From: Capitulum mitella
Taxonomy: Eukaryota > Arthropoda > Thecostraca > Pollicipedomorpha > Pollicipedidae
Direction: 5' to 3'
Length of the DNA stretch: 64,000 bases
Assembly: GCA_030062745.1 (NCBI GenBank)
Contig: CP099841.1
Span: forward strand, 30,135,398-30,199,397
In this document: positions 26,164 to 37,127 of the stretch, in pieces
Numbering within the stretch: position 1 is the first letter of the stretch
How the letters are laid out: each line of letters starts with the position of its first letter
Made by a program: the position numbers and the translations under genes
Notes under the pieces: generated by a model
What the model saw: the letters and a program-made list of their open reading frames with translations, nothing else
What the model was told of the DNA's origin: nothing
The model's database searches: none

Positions 26164-28139
26164 ATCATTTTGAACTGGCAGCCATATGATTATGGTTTCC
26201 AGCCAGCCCATTCGAACTATTTTGAACTCGTTCATTAAGTACACTTATAGGGACAGCAATAGCTATTTTTTCCAGGTACTACATTCTATTTAGTGTTCAA
26301 GTCGGCCCTGAATAAATACATCTTGCACTGCTTTGTCGTTGGAATATCTTGATGTAATAAACATTGAACTTTGCATGGAAATAGCTCAGGAATAACGTTT
26401 CATTGTCTGGCACCTCATAACTTGGGACTGCTGTGGGTGTTTTTTAAATAAATAGTAATATTTATTTCAAAAAAAAATATTTTTTTCTTTTAAAAGTAAG
26501 TTTTAACCGAATGGTTTGCATTCGAGGCTTTGGGTCCCGAGCACATGCCAAGCAGAGCTTGTTGCTTGTACCCTGAACCCACCAACACTTTAGTGCCATT
26601 CCACTTCAACGGGTGATATTTGCTCCGTCCTTTTCGCGAGACAGGACTTCGGAGGATCTTTTTCGTGCTGTGCAATGCTGCGACACGGCCGCCCCGTGCG
26701 AGCTAACCCTCTCTGGTCACTTGCCTGATGAAGGCTTGATAATGTTCTCAAGTCTCGCAATTCCCTTTTTCGGGACTCAAACCCGGTGTTGCAGCAAATG
26801 AGTGCATTTCATGACGGCTATGATTTGCTGTCGCCATGGTAATGCTGAGATCGAATGCTTCCATTGGAATACGTCATCATCTTACCACGGCATCATCATC
26901 ATCATCAATCACGCCATCAGCTTACAACGGCTTTAACGTGATGATGGCTCCATTTGCACCATCACACTGCAGACCCGATGGCATCGCCTCCTGAAGAGCC
27001 GGACGGTGCCAACCCGACCGTCCCGGTGGGATCTGCAACGTACCTGGACAATGACACCAGCAGACGGGTTCCGCACGCATGCGGAAGAGGTAGCCTGTCG
27101 CCCTGACGTCACCAAATGTCGCGGAAGGCCTCCTTGCATGGACTCTGGCATTTCCCGCATTCCAACAGCAACGCCTCTTGTTCCGTGGTGCCGTTATGGG
27201 CCTGCGCTGCGCGGCAGCATTCGTGCCAGGCACTGCCTGGACGGGAACGGCGGGGTGAAACCCCCAGTCCGTGTGCTGAAGAAGCTCAGAGAGCTGATGG
27301 CCTAAGAGCGGCCACCTCTTGTTAGGCACCGCACGGGGTGCTGCTGTCTCATAGCGCTGGCCTGTAACGGCCATAACATGGTTATAACGCGACAACGTCG
27401 TCTAGTGAACGTTTTCATGCACATTTCGTCAATATATGTATCATTCGTGTCCGCTTTTTGTCAGTTACGTTGCTGTACGGCGTATGATATGCACATTCAT
27501 AAAGGAGGACGAATACAAAACTAGGATGTGTAACATGGCAATGCTATCCGTGTTAAATGGATTACTATTACTTATCTCCACTTCTAAAGGGCATGAGTAG
27601 GAAGCAAGTGACGTTCGATATCCAGGAAGGCAACACGAAAGTCAGTCTTGGTAAAATGGACGATTGCAAAGGTGGAGTTGATAATGTCGTCAGCATTACA
27701 AAAGAACGCCTTGCAAACATTACTCGCAACATAGATACTTTTATAACACTGCGTCATGCCCACAAATGGCACGCTTGTGGTGTTTTACCATCACATCCTG
27801 TGACTACAACCAGCAGCCTTCTTATCAAGCCTTTCGTGACGTAAGCTAGCAGTGTAAGATTTGGATGTTTTCCGTCATGTGCCATCTCGTCAACGGTTTG
27901 CCATGTTGCTAGAGTGAGTGCGTTAGTGGGCCGCTGTTCTGTGGTTTGCAAAGACCATCGAGGGCCGCCTGATTTCCAGGTGGACGTCATCTGGCCAGTG
28001 CACGTGTCCGATATGACTCCTCTCGACGTCCTGGTACGGGGACTCCTCAAACGTGTAGTCCAGGGGACTCGCTGACCATCTTGATGAACTGAAGAAAAAA
28101 TCCGGAAAGCAGTTGGAGAAATCGCACCCGAAACGATTT
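26164..28139. other. Intergenic, no gene recognised
   Basis: Contains a short (CAT)n run at about 26890-26906. A GC-richer stretch at 26930-27310 is open on both strands (minus 26922-27395, plus 27006-27305) without a recognisable domain. A 95-codon frame at 27557-27844 is also unassigned. Confidence 0.45.
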
Positions 28140-29050
28140 TTATACCTTGATTTGATGGATTTGGCATGGCTGGAGGGCTAATTAGTGGTACTTTGCTTGA
28201 GAATAAAGAATACTGTTTTTTAACCGAATTAACATGGAAGTTAAACGTCGTTTTTCCTTGTACTGGTCATTCTATACTTAAGAACTACAAACTGTATTAC
28301 AACACTTCATAATCTTGGCAAAGACGGTGCCAGGGGCGTGGAAGGGGCAACTGCCATAGATGTATTTTCATTAGGTTAACTTATGGCCTTTGACCTCAGA
28401 CGGCCTTAAATGATTTGGACATCACATAAAATGGCCTTAAATTCATTCCACAGTGTTTGAAAATGATTCCAGTCATGTGAATCGACCACATCCCTGAATG
28501 TTGTTTTTGGCTGTCGTACACAGGGTAAGCGCGCGAACACTACAGGTCGTGGCTCTGCGAGTTGACCTGATGTCAACCTGAAACGCGACACACAAGCAGA
28601 GAACACTGTCCTAAGTCACATATATTCGGCTTTTTCATTGTCTTCATTTTGAAAATTAGCGCCAACACTATGCATAAAACCAAGTCTTCACTTTTGATCT
28701 TGACCTTACCTTGTAAATTGATCACAGGTCAACACAAATATTTTCTCATGTTTTCCCAGTTATCTGCCCATGCAGTTATTTAAAGTTTTAGGCTCTGTCT
28801 ATTTTTGGTGGCATGTTTCGTGACAGTTTAGCAGTACCAAACATGCCTGAAGTGCTTCCCAAAAACTGGGCCTGGCTTCGTCCCTAAACAAAATCGAAAT
28901 GTGAAAATTTGACAACACGTCGAAAGGCAGACGGTAAAAGTCGTGAATTTCGCAAAGCTGCCCTAAAAATCGCGAAATGACAAGCCAAAAAATGGTGGAG
29001 GGCTTCCTCCTGCCCCCAGCGGGGGAGGGGGGAAAAGCGAATAGGGTCAA
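28140..29050 (+). mobile_element. Diverged, 5'-truncated copy of 1.2-kb TTAA family (R5)
   Basis: It begins mid-element with TTGATTTGATGGATTTGGCATGG, corresponding in order to the 'gatgaaactggcatgaatcg' part of full copies. It keeps landmarks such as GGTGCCAGGGGC (28327-28338), GACCTTACCTTGTAAATTGA (28702-28721) and the right end GCGAATAGGGTCAA. It is heavily substituted, so clearly older than the copies at 41-53 kb. Confidence 0.75.
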
Positions 29051-30799
29051 AATCGTCGATAGGGCACATCTCATGAGATCTAATGGCAACCAGAACCAAA
29101 TGTCATTACGTCATTTGATGTCAACTATAAGGTGACCATGTAACGTAGGAAGATACCATTTAATACCATCTTCTAGCTAAACGAACACGTCACACGCTCG
29201 TTTTTTGTTTCGATGTTCTTTTGCGTCAGATGTGTAAATGATTGGGGGTCGTGACAACTGTGCTTTCGAAAAGTCAAAAGGCGAATAGTGGCCGGCGTCA
29301 TCTCGACGTCCCCCAATAAGAATGCGCGTTGCGGGACGCACAGGTCTTCCCATGAACTCCGAAGGCCAACATACCCACATAGGCCACATCAACCGCCGGC
29401 CGTTCTTCCTCTGACGGCAGACGCTTCCGGGAAATCGCGTCACCGCCACACCCACCCTTGAAAAGACTGGCACAGTGCTCCGGCGGGCGGGGTCTGATGT
29501 GAATCAGCGCTGTTCGCCTCGGGTATTTACGAAATGCCTTCACTGAATGAACTGACGCCCAAGGGCAGGGCTGGGCAGCACTTCATTTACGGTTCATTGG
29601 TTGCCTTGGTGGGCTATCGCGTAGTTCTTACTTTTTGCCGGTGGGCACAAATGGGAAGCTGGCGAAAACGTCCGGTGCCGCCCTTGATAGCGCCGCCGCG
29701 GTACAATGCTTCCGGCATCGTGATAAAGCAGACGTCGTGCTGCAGCAAAATGTCACATCTTGAGGGAGGGGGTCGCCGGCTCTGAAATTGTCCCGAGGTC
29801 GGAAATCTTTCCTCGATCTCAAGTCGTAGTTTTGTGAAAAATAACGGCGGCAGTTTCCATTTAACTCCTATGTAGTCAGATTCCATAAAGAACTAAAAAG
29901 TCGTTGCGGTATTTTAGCCCTTGACTGGTACTTCCTCGATAATCTGACTCACATTTTAAAAGTGTCTTACCTGGCCTAAGTAATATTCAGCTCTGAGTAA
30001 AAGGTCAGTTCAATGCTACGTTTTCTCATGGTCTTCAACGAACATGATAAAAAATGATGGACCTAAATTTTACCTTGCTGCAGAGTTACTTAATTCCTGC
30101 AAAGAATCAATGTAAATATAAAACATGATTCATACCAGTATCATAATCGCGTTTACGACAACAGCTTCACCTGTGACACCTAACAACACTAAAAAAGTGT
30201 CCTTTACCTCAACTGTAAGTCATGCAAGAGGCCTTACGTGCATTGTGAAATGTTCAATGTCTCGCTACTGTTACAGATCTGCAGGTGACGACGTTTTCGT
30301 CCATTCCTCGCCATATTTTACCTCTCTTTGTTTTCGTGCTACGTACTTTTCTGTGGGGCGTCCATGTTATGTAAACAAATGGCGCTTCCGTTCATAGTCA
30401 AGGCCTTATATTTCGTTACGCCACAGATTCCTGAGGCTTCCTCGGTTTTGGTTTTCATCGCGTTATCAAAATTAGTAACAACCGCGCTACAAAAATATGA
30501 GGAAAGTCTTCGCCAAAACACAAACTTACGCAACCATGGCAGAGCCCGGAATCTCAGGTGGGACCTTCTGTAACGTATTTGTAGTGTATGATAAACGAGG
30601 ATCTCCCTTAAAAACTACCTTTCTCGTAATGTTTTTGCACACACAGGCGTGGATACGTTCAGCAGTCGACTGAGGTGTCAGACAGTAGTGTACGATGCAG
30701 ATCAACTTTCGAGTGCCACATTTTTCATGCGTGGGTCTCAGACGACCCGCAGGCAATGACCGACAAAGCCATCTCATGCTTCTACTACGGCAATACTCT
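29051..30799. other. Intergenic, no gene recognised
   Basis: Mixed composition with a mildly GC-rich patch around 29290-29780. Open frames there are family-less. Nothing else seen. Confidence 0.45.
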
Positions 30800-31115
30800 G
30801 CAACAGATCGCTGGATCCTCACGGGATGTGCCGGCCAACAGGCCTGCGCAGTCGCAGGCGCGACCGTGGCTGCAGCAGCGCGCCAGCCGCCGCCCTCCGT
30901 CGCCCTTCGCCGCCTGAGCCGAGCTCCGGCCCGGGCGCCTGCACGTCGCGGCAACGCAGGAAAACGGGCACCAAAGCGGGCCAGGCACAGGACATCAGTC
31001 CTCCGGCCTTGTGTCCCCTCTTCAAGGCCCGCCAACGGCCGCAGGGTTGCAAAATGGGATGCGCTGCCGCTGCCAGCTGTCGAGTAAGAAAGTAAAAGGG
31101 CGCACGAGATGGATC
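30800..31115 (+). promoter_or_regulatory. CpG-rich upstream region of the chitin deacetylase gene
   Basis: GC and CpG content rise sharply ~350 bp before the predicted transcription start and stay high into intron 1. The minus strand is open here for 169 codons (30526-31035), with no recognisable protein, so a divergent gene is not supported. I infer a promoter-proximal CpG-rich region. Confidence 0.45.
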
Positions 31116-31127
31116 CAAGATGGCGGC
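31116..31127 (+). promoter_or_regulatory. YY1/TISU-type element with short upstream ORF
   Basis: CAAGATGGCGGC is an exact match to the TISU consensus SAASATGGCGGC, which is also a YY1-type site. Its ATG (31120) opens a five-codon reading frame that terminates at the TAA inside the TATTTAAG motif. If transcription starts upstream of it, this would be a minimal upstream ORF. If it starts ~30 bases downstream of the TATA-like motif, the element is purely a promoter site. Confidence 0.6.
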
Positions 31128-31130
31128 CGG

Positions 31131-31138
31131 TATTTAAG
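31131..31138 (+). promoter_or_regulatory. TATA-like box of the chitin deacetylase gene
   Basis: TATTTAAG in an otherwise GC-rich context, 46 bases before the start codon. It predicts transcription initiation near 31160-31164 and a 5' leader of only about 13-17 bases. The initiator itself is not a clear consensus match. Confidence 0.6.
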
Positions 31139-31176
31139 GCGGCCGGCCGCTCGAGGCTGCCTAGTCTGCCGCCGCC

Positions 31177-31219
31177 ATGCGAGCCGCCGCGTGCATCCTA
31201 GTGCTGTTGGCCTGCGCCG
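31177..31219 (+). CDS. Chitin deacetylase exon 1 (coding part)
   Basis: Encodes 14 residues of the signal peptide, [14 protein letters not shown], and ends in phase 1 at the donor G|GTAAGT. The high GC of the leader fits the CpG-rich promoter. Confidence 0.85.
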
Positions 31220-32136
31220 GTAAGTGTGGGCGCGGCCCGGTGTCGGTCGGTGACCCAGATCGAGGCGCCGATGGCAGTGGAGCGCGGCCGGGCCGACCCG
31301 TGACCTGGTGACGGCCCGCCGGTGCCGGCTCGCCGGCGCCGGCCCGGCCCGCGATCTGGGTCAGTGAGACAGTGCGGCCCGGCCGAGCCGACGGTGGCCA
31401 CTTTTTGGGGCGGCCGTCGCCCGGCGCCGCGGCCGGCTCTCGAGCGGTGCAGCCTCGGCGGCCCGGACACTGTCCCTGCCCGCTCGTCTCCGCTGCAAAC
31501 GGCTACCCGGGCGAACGGGAGCACCCGCCCCGGCCCCAGTTCTCTGAGGCCCGCCCCTGTCGTGAACACCGGCGATTTCGAGTGTTGTCAAAACCGAACC
31601 TAAAAACAGCTGTTCTGAAAAGGAACTGATTTCCTTCGTTGGGTGCGGATTCCTTTCCCAGCCTTTCCTGAACTGAAAGGAAACTTCCCGCATTGCTGTT
31701 GGCATGCAAGCCGTTAAAATATTACCAGCCGTGATCCTCATAATGTAATGCACATTTTCACATTGAAACGTTAATTTCATTGTCCCTGTTCGACTTTATC
31801 TGAATTTTTTCGTCCATGAATTATTCGGATGGAACAGCTGTGTGACATGATAGACATTGTGCCTACACCTTACTTAACTTTAGAATTAGTTTGGGCTTGT
31901 TTGTCTTACCACCATTTTGATCCTTGCAGACAACGCAGTGTAACGCTATGATGTCTAAATTGTTTTAGGTATGCCCCATAAATGTCACTGAAAGCCCGCT
32001 ATTCCTTCTTGTGTCTGGTTTGAAACATACGATTACATCCTCTGGCGTTTTTCTGCCTATCTTTGCAAGTCATGCGCGAATTTACTTTCTACCATTTTGC
32101 TGTTATATATGTACATATATAAAGAGCTTTCCATTG

Positions 32137-32190
<54 letters not shown>

Positions 32191-32232
32191 CCCATTTTGT
32201 ATATCTTGATTTGAATATTTGCTTATAAACAT

Positions 32233-32283
<51 letters not shown>

Positions 32284-35187
32284 ATACATATTACGACGCC
32301 CATTCAAAATGCTGATGTGGACAGCTATTTGTATTGTCCAGTGCGTCGGCACACCATTAACCGCCCTGTTTCTAGAGAATATCCGGACCGGCCAAAGCCA
32401 CGGGCCAGACAGAACGAACCACTCCGTTCCACTGTCTTCACGGGTATGCACTGTCTGATTTACGCTGTCTCCCCAGCTCACGCGAACCGCGTGAAGCGCC
32501 AGGACACCGAGGAGTCCCAGGAGGACATCATCAAGAGCATCTGCCAGGGCAAGGGCCCCGGAGAATGGTTCCGGCTGGTGGCGGGCCCGCAGGCCTGCAG
32601 GGACGTGGTCCAGTGCACCTCGGCGGTAAGATGGCGTCACGGCGCGCAGATAGCATCGGGGATGCGGTCGGCCCGGCGGCCGGCGCGCCCCGCGCAGCCG
32701 ACCGCGGCCGCGCGCCGGTAAAAGTGGCTCGCCGGCCGGACCCGCCACCGCCGCCGCCGCCGCCGAGGGAAAGGAGGTGGCCCGTCGGCGGCGGCGCCCC
32801 GTCCCCGCGCGCGGCCGCCTGCCCGAGAGAGCGCCACCCCCGGTTCGCGTCGCGACCGGCTCGAAAGCCGCGGAACGGGCTCCGCGAGCACGGCGTCGAG
32901 CGCGCCGTCGGTCGGGCCGGCCAGGGGGCTGTCATCGTTACCGGAACTGGTAACGAGCCGACATTGCGAAAGGAAACCGCACGGAACGAAAGCGATCCAG
33001 AACGCGTGAAAACCAGCTCTGGGAAATCATGCTTACCGAGCACTGACAGCGCAGAGGGATACTGGTTACGTCTGAGTCGAGATTAACGTTACCCATCCCT
33101 CCATGGCGAGGTCTTGCAGGTGAAACTTGTGGTTTATTTGCCAAAAATGGCACCAATGATGCTAAGTGGAAGAAGCCCTCCTATATTTGCTGGCATTTGT
33201 ACGTAAAACGATGGCCGGCTTTCTCATGTCATGGGAGGAAGACATACACGCCGCCGCGGTTTTCTGAGTGAGGCAAAGTGACTCTGAATTGCCGAAGTGT
33301 GGGGTGCGGCAAAATTATGGTTGTTGACCGCAACTAAAACAATGGTATAATCCAGATGTGTGAACAGGCAGTTCCGCGTCAGACATTACTGGATATCGAT
33401 GTCACGACCAATACGAAACACGTAAAGCGTTCTCCATGTCCACGGCAACTATCCATCATGTCCACGATCCACGGGGTGTGAGTTCATGTACTCCCTCGCC
33501 GCAGATGTCGGCATCTGTGACCATGTTGGAGAACAGCGCCATCATGATTTGTTGACCGATCTGTCAGTGCTCGACGTCCGGTGGCAGAAGCTCGGTTGCT
33601 GGCTCGGCTCTGACAGCAGCCGTCGCCTCCTTCAGGGTCTGCAGAAGATCCGGTGCCCGCAAGGCCTGGTGTTCGACCTGGAGAAGCAGACGTGCGACTG
33701 GAGGGCTGAGGTCAAAAACTGCCACCTCGAGGCCCGGCCCAAGCTGGCGAAGCCGCTGCTGGTCACCGAGGAGCCCATCTGCGACAATGACGGCGAGCTG
33801 GCCTGCGCCGACATGACCTGCATCCAGCGCCCGTTGTTCTGCGACGGCACGCCCGACTGCAACGACGGCTCCGACGAGAACTCCTGCGGTGAGTAGGCGA
33901 CTGTGATGTGTGCCGCGACGTTTCTGTGGTCTGTCGGTCAACAGCAGCCTGGGGTCTCTCCTGTGAGACTGCCACCGTTCCGTCCGAGACAGCGGAGACG
34001 GCGACCGTCTGACGACCGGCTGGCGCTCCGTTTCAGACATGGACAGCGACCCCAACCGGGCGCCGCCGTGCGACGTCGAGAAATGCCAGCTGCCGAACTG
34101 CTTCTGCTCCGAGGACGGGACTACCGTGCCGGGCAACCTGGACCCGCAGAACGTGCCGCAGATGGTCATGATCACCTTCAACGGCGCCATCAACAACAAC
34201 AACATCGACCTGTTCGACGAGCTGTTCAGCCCGGAGCGCGTCAATCCCAACGGCTGCCCGATCAAGGGCACCTTCTTCGTGTCGCACAAGTACACCAACT
34301 ACACGGCCGTCCAGGACCTGCACAACCGCGGCCACGAGATCGCCGTCTTCTCCGTCACGCAGAACGACACGGCCAACTTCTGGAGCAACGCCAGCCAAGA
34401 GGAGTGGGCCAAGGAGATGGCCGGCCAGCGCTTCATCATCGAAAAGTTCGCCTCTATCAGGGACAGCTCCGTGGTCGGCATGCGGACGCCCTACCTGCGC
34501 GTGGGCGGCAACAACCAGTTCTTCATGATGGACGAGCAGAAGTTCCTGTACGACTCGACCATCACTGCCCCGCTGAGCGACATCCCCATCTGGCCGTACA
34601 CCCTGCTCAACCAGATGCCGCACACCTGTCACGGCAACGCCCAGAAGTGCCCCACGCGGGCCTTCCCCGTCTGGGAGATGGTGATGAACGAGCTGGACCG
34701 GCGCGAGGACCCCAGCGTGGACGACGACCTGCCCGGCTGCGCCCAGGTCGACTCGTGCTCCAACATCCGCACTGGCGAGCAGTTCTACAACTTCCTCAAC
34801 CACAATTTCGACCGCCACTACCTGACCAACCGCGCGCCGCTCAGTCTCAACTTCCACTCGGCCTGGCTGAAGAAGGACGACTTCCTCGATTACCTGCTGT
34901 ACTGGATTGAGGAGATCCAGGAGACGTTCCCCGACACCTACTTCGTGACCATGACACAGGTCATCGAATGGATGCAAAGTCCTCTCACCACTGCCGACAC
35001 TCAGACGTTCGAGCTTTGGAAGACCAAGTGCGACGAGCCCATCGGCTTCCCCTGCATCAAGCCGGGCGGCAACAACTGTGCCCTGCACGCCGACGAGATC
35101 CAGGGCACGTTCAACATGCAGACCTGCCAGAGATGCCCAGCCAACTTCCCCTGGCTGAGCGATCCGGCTGGCGAGGGCTTCCTGTAA
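31177..35187 (+). CDS. Secreted chitin deacetylase-like protein, group I (serpentine/vermiform type), catalytic motifs altered
   Basis: Four exons joined at 31177-31219, 32477-32625, 33636-33888 and 34037-35187 give 531 residues without interruption; all introns are GT-AG. The start has a GCCGCC context and an in-frame TAG 15 bases upstream. Residues 1-17 are a signal peptide ending AHA. A six-cysteine peritrophin-A chitin-binding domain follows (Cys37, 55, 61, 71, 84, 93), then an LDL-receptor class A domain (Cys113-148, with the acidic DGSDE calcium motif), then a CE4 polysaccharide deacetylase domain (about 185-470) and a Cys-rich tail ending [12 protein letters not shown]. This order and tail are typical of arthropod group I enzymes, which act on cuticular and tracheal chitin outside the cell. 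Motif 1 is TFNG (195-198), not TFDD, and motif 2 is FSVTQ (253-257), not HSxTH. This removes the catalytic base and all three metal ligands. Motif 3 (RTPYL, 298-302), the YDST block and His422 remain. I infer a catalytically inactive chitin-binding paralogue. Confidence 0.93.
32141..32184. repeat. (TA)n microsatellite in intron 1, first
   Basis: About 44 bases of TA repeat. Confidence 0.95.
32233..32280. repeat. (TA)n microsatellite in intron 1, second
   Basis: About 48 bases of TA repeat, 48 bases downstream of the first. The two self-complementary arrays could pair with each other in the transcript. Confidence 0.95.
32477..32625 (+). CDS. Chitin deacetylase exon 2
   Basis: 149 bases, entered in phase 1 and left in phase 0 at GCG|GTAAGA. 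Encodes the end of the signal peptide (AHA), a basic RVKR stretch that might be a proprotein cleavage site, and the first half of the chitin-binding domain with Cys37, Cys55 and Cys61. Confidence 0.9.
32626..33635 (+). other. Intron 2 of the chitin deacetylase gene
   Basis: Donor GTAAGA, acceptor TCGCCTCCTTCAG. The first 300 bases are very GC-rich, with a short GCC/CCG run at about 32742-32765; the remainder is ordinary. Open frames across the GC-rich part (for example plus 32565-33086) are compositional. Some insect group I genes have alternative exons, but none can be recognised here. Confidence 0.85.
33636..33888 (+). CDS. Chitin deacetylase exon 3
   Basis: 253 bases, from phase 0 to phase 1 at G|GTGAGT. 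Completes the chitin-binding domain (Cys71, Cys84, Cys93), then a linker of ~20 residues and the entire LDL-receptor class A domain ending at Cys148. Exon borders thus follow the domain borders. Confidence 0.92.
33889..34036 (+). other. Intron 3 of the chitin deacetylase gene
   Basis: 148 bases, donor GTGAGT, acceptor CTCCGTTTCAG. The shortest intron of the gene, with nothing notable inside. Confidence 0.9.
34037..35187 (+). CDS. Chitin deacetylase exon 4 (deacetylase domain)
   Basis: 1151 bases encoding residues 149-531 and the stop TAA, so the whole CE4 domain lies in one exon. Its altered motif 1 codons are AAC GGC (34180-34185), and the altered motif 2 codons are TTC (34348-34350) and CAG (34360-34362). 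Asn-X-Ser/Thr sequons occur at residues 236, 258 and 266. Long frames on the opposite strand (up to 396 codons) are shadows of its GC-rich third positions. Confidence 0.95.
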
Positions 35188-35600
35188 ATTTGCCGCCTGC
35201 CGCGGCATCGTTACTTTCCACACTTTCGAGGGCAGCCGCCAAATAAGCAGGAACCCTTTGTTTTAGCGAACGCGCTCGCGCTCGTGGCCCCTTCCGTATC
35301 CCTCTGGTGTTCGGGATGTTGTTAGGCTGCGCCAGTAATCGCGCTAAGACGCTAGGCCCCGGGCGCCGGCTCCTCGCGGGCAGAGATGGCAGCCGGTCTC
35401 CTGAACGTCGGACTTTGTTGATGTGTTGTTGCCGAGTACAAAAGTGCAGCGAGGAGGGAGGTCTGTTTGACTCTGTTTGGCAACGCCGTAGCCCGACCCA
35501 GCTGTGATCGCGACCACGTGATTTCTTGTCCGTATCTTGTATACTTGCGGTTGATGTGTTTTGTACATCAAGTAATAAAGGAAAAACTTTACGTATGGTA
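35188..35600 (+). other. Predicted 3' untranslated region
   Basis: Runs from the stop codon to just past the poly(A) signal. The exact cleavage position is inferred. Confidence 0.65.
35574..35579 (+). terminator. Poly(A) signal AATAAA
   Basis: Canonical hexamer 387 bases after the stop codon and the first one on this strand in the 3' region. Cleavage is expected 10-30 bases downstream. Confidence 0.75.
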
Positions 35601-37127
35601 GTCTTCGAACATAATTTGAGCAGATTCTTAGGGAGCAAGAAGGATCTGCCCATTTAGGCTATCGCTGTGTTCGGAGTGTCTGACTGACGCTGAGAAAACT
35701 TTACTTAGCTTCGCAACAAAAGAAATTGATTGCAGAAAAACACCAGGCCAATGTGAACATTAAAAATGCTACGTGGCCCTCGTTACTCTAGAGGAAGCTT
35801 ACTCTCGACGCAGTTAGCACCACAGTTTTCATCTCAGATTTTTTTTCAGAGGGATTCACTTTTACATACAGACTCCAAGAAACACCAAAAGACGTCTTCA
35901 CCATAAGACATCAAAAAATTTGAGAAAACGACGACAAACCGAGCTGTCAAGTCTAAAGGAATTCAGATCTTAAAATACGGTTGCAGTCAGTAAATCCATT
36001 TACACTATCATAGTACTACTACCAATTTTTATTTGTTTCTCTTTAATTTCCGTTCTCATGCACTTATGATTGTGGTGTCACCTAGGCGAACAAATCCGAC
36101 GTACCCCATCCAGCCGGCAACCACCAGCTGTTCGAATATCTTATTTCTTCGTCGTCGCAATGCAAACCAAGATCCCAGACGAGACGCAATGTACAGGATG
36201 TCAGAAGACGCAGTAAACAAGACACAAGCCACACAACACAATCAATAAGCGTTTGGGCTGCGAAAGGTCGAATCTAGTTTTACGTTTGTAATATGTGCTG
36301 TCAAATTTCTTTTCGTACACCATTTTTGTGTTTAAACTCTTTCTTTCTTGTATCAGACTTCACACTTGGTTCTTTAAACCGAATCATGGCATCCAGGGAA
36401 GCGTCAGAACGGCTGCAACGACCTACCAAAGATTGTTTTCGCCGTATGCATATTTCCTACATCTCATCTTCCATTTCCATGGCTAGTCGACTTAATCGTG
36501 CTTAAAGGCTTGTCTGTTATTTTTCCTCATGGTATTTCATTTACCAAGCGCTTAATAGTTTTGGTTTGAGAATGCAAATACGTAATAAATATGGCATATG
36601 ACATCACAGTTAAGCTATGAAGAGTTCGATCAGAACGCCAGACGGGCCGAACGTGATGGGAGTGAAATATGTATAGTATGCAGGTTTTGGTCACGGAGAA
36701 ACGGAAACAGGAATCCAGGTAAAACAAACAATGGTTGAAGAACGTCGAAAAATCACAGAACACACAGCAAGTGACGTGAGCATTGCCACCACACATGACC
36801 TAGGTTGCGGCAAGGGTTTGATCTTTCGTCCATCGCAACGCGACAGTGGTTGTAAATAACCAGTTTTACTGAGGAGAAACTTATGGTCAAACTGACGCAC
36901 ATCACTAGCGTTCAAGGTGAGCACCAGGACAATAGCTATTACAGCCACGTTTGCCACACCTTTGAGCAGCAAAACCCATCGTGCTTCAAATTCATCAAAC
37001 GAAAGAACATTTCACATAATGCAAGACAAGGTTATCTGGTCCAAATATCATTACAGAATATGGGAACAATCACTTGTTATGTTTTTTGCTTACGTACAAT
37101 TGCATCCCCAGGACACTAGGGCTACAA
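35601..37127. other. Intergenic, no gene recognised
   Basis: AT-rich with short open frames only. No repeat ends, RNA genes or domains were seen. Confidence 0.5.

Larger units (their letters stand above)
31220..32476 (+). other. Intron 1 of the chitin deacetylase gene
   Basis: Donor GTAAGT and acceptor CTGTCTCCCCAG. The first ~340 bases are CpG-rich, continuing the promoter's composition; the remainder is AT-rich and holds two TA arrays (32141-32184 and 32233-32280). No internal coding signal is visible. Confidence 0.85.

Noticed and set aside
26765-26800. tRNA-like T-arm on the minus strand (CGGGTTTGAGTCCCG)
   Set aside because: The loop departs from the T-loop consensus, and no matching D-arm, anticodon arm or acceptor stem is visible around it.
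30526-31035. Divergent gene sharing the chitin deacetylase promoter
   Set aside because: The frame is open only because of CpG-rich composition, and the translation resembles nothing known to me.
33564-35223. Long minus-strand and off-frame ORFs over the chitin deacetylase exons (up to 396 codons)
   Set aside because: They are shadows of GC-rich third positions; the plus-strand exons have recognisable domains, correct phases and splice sites.
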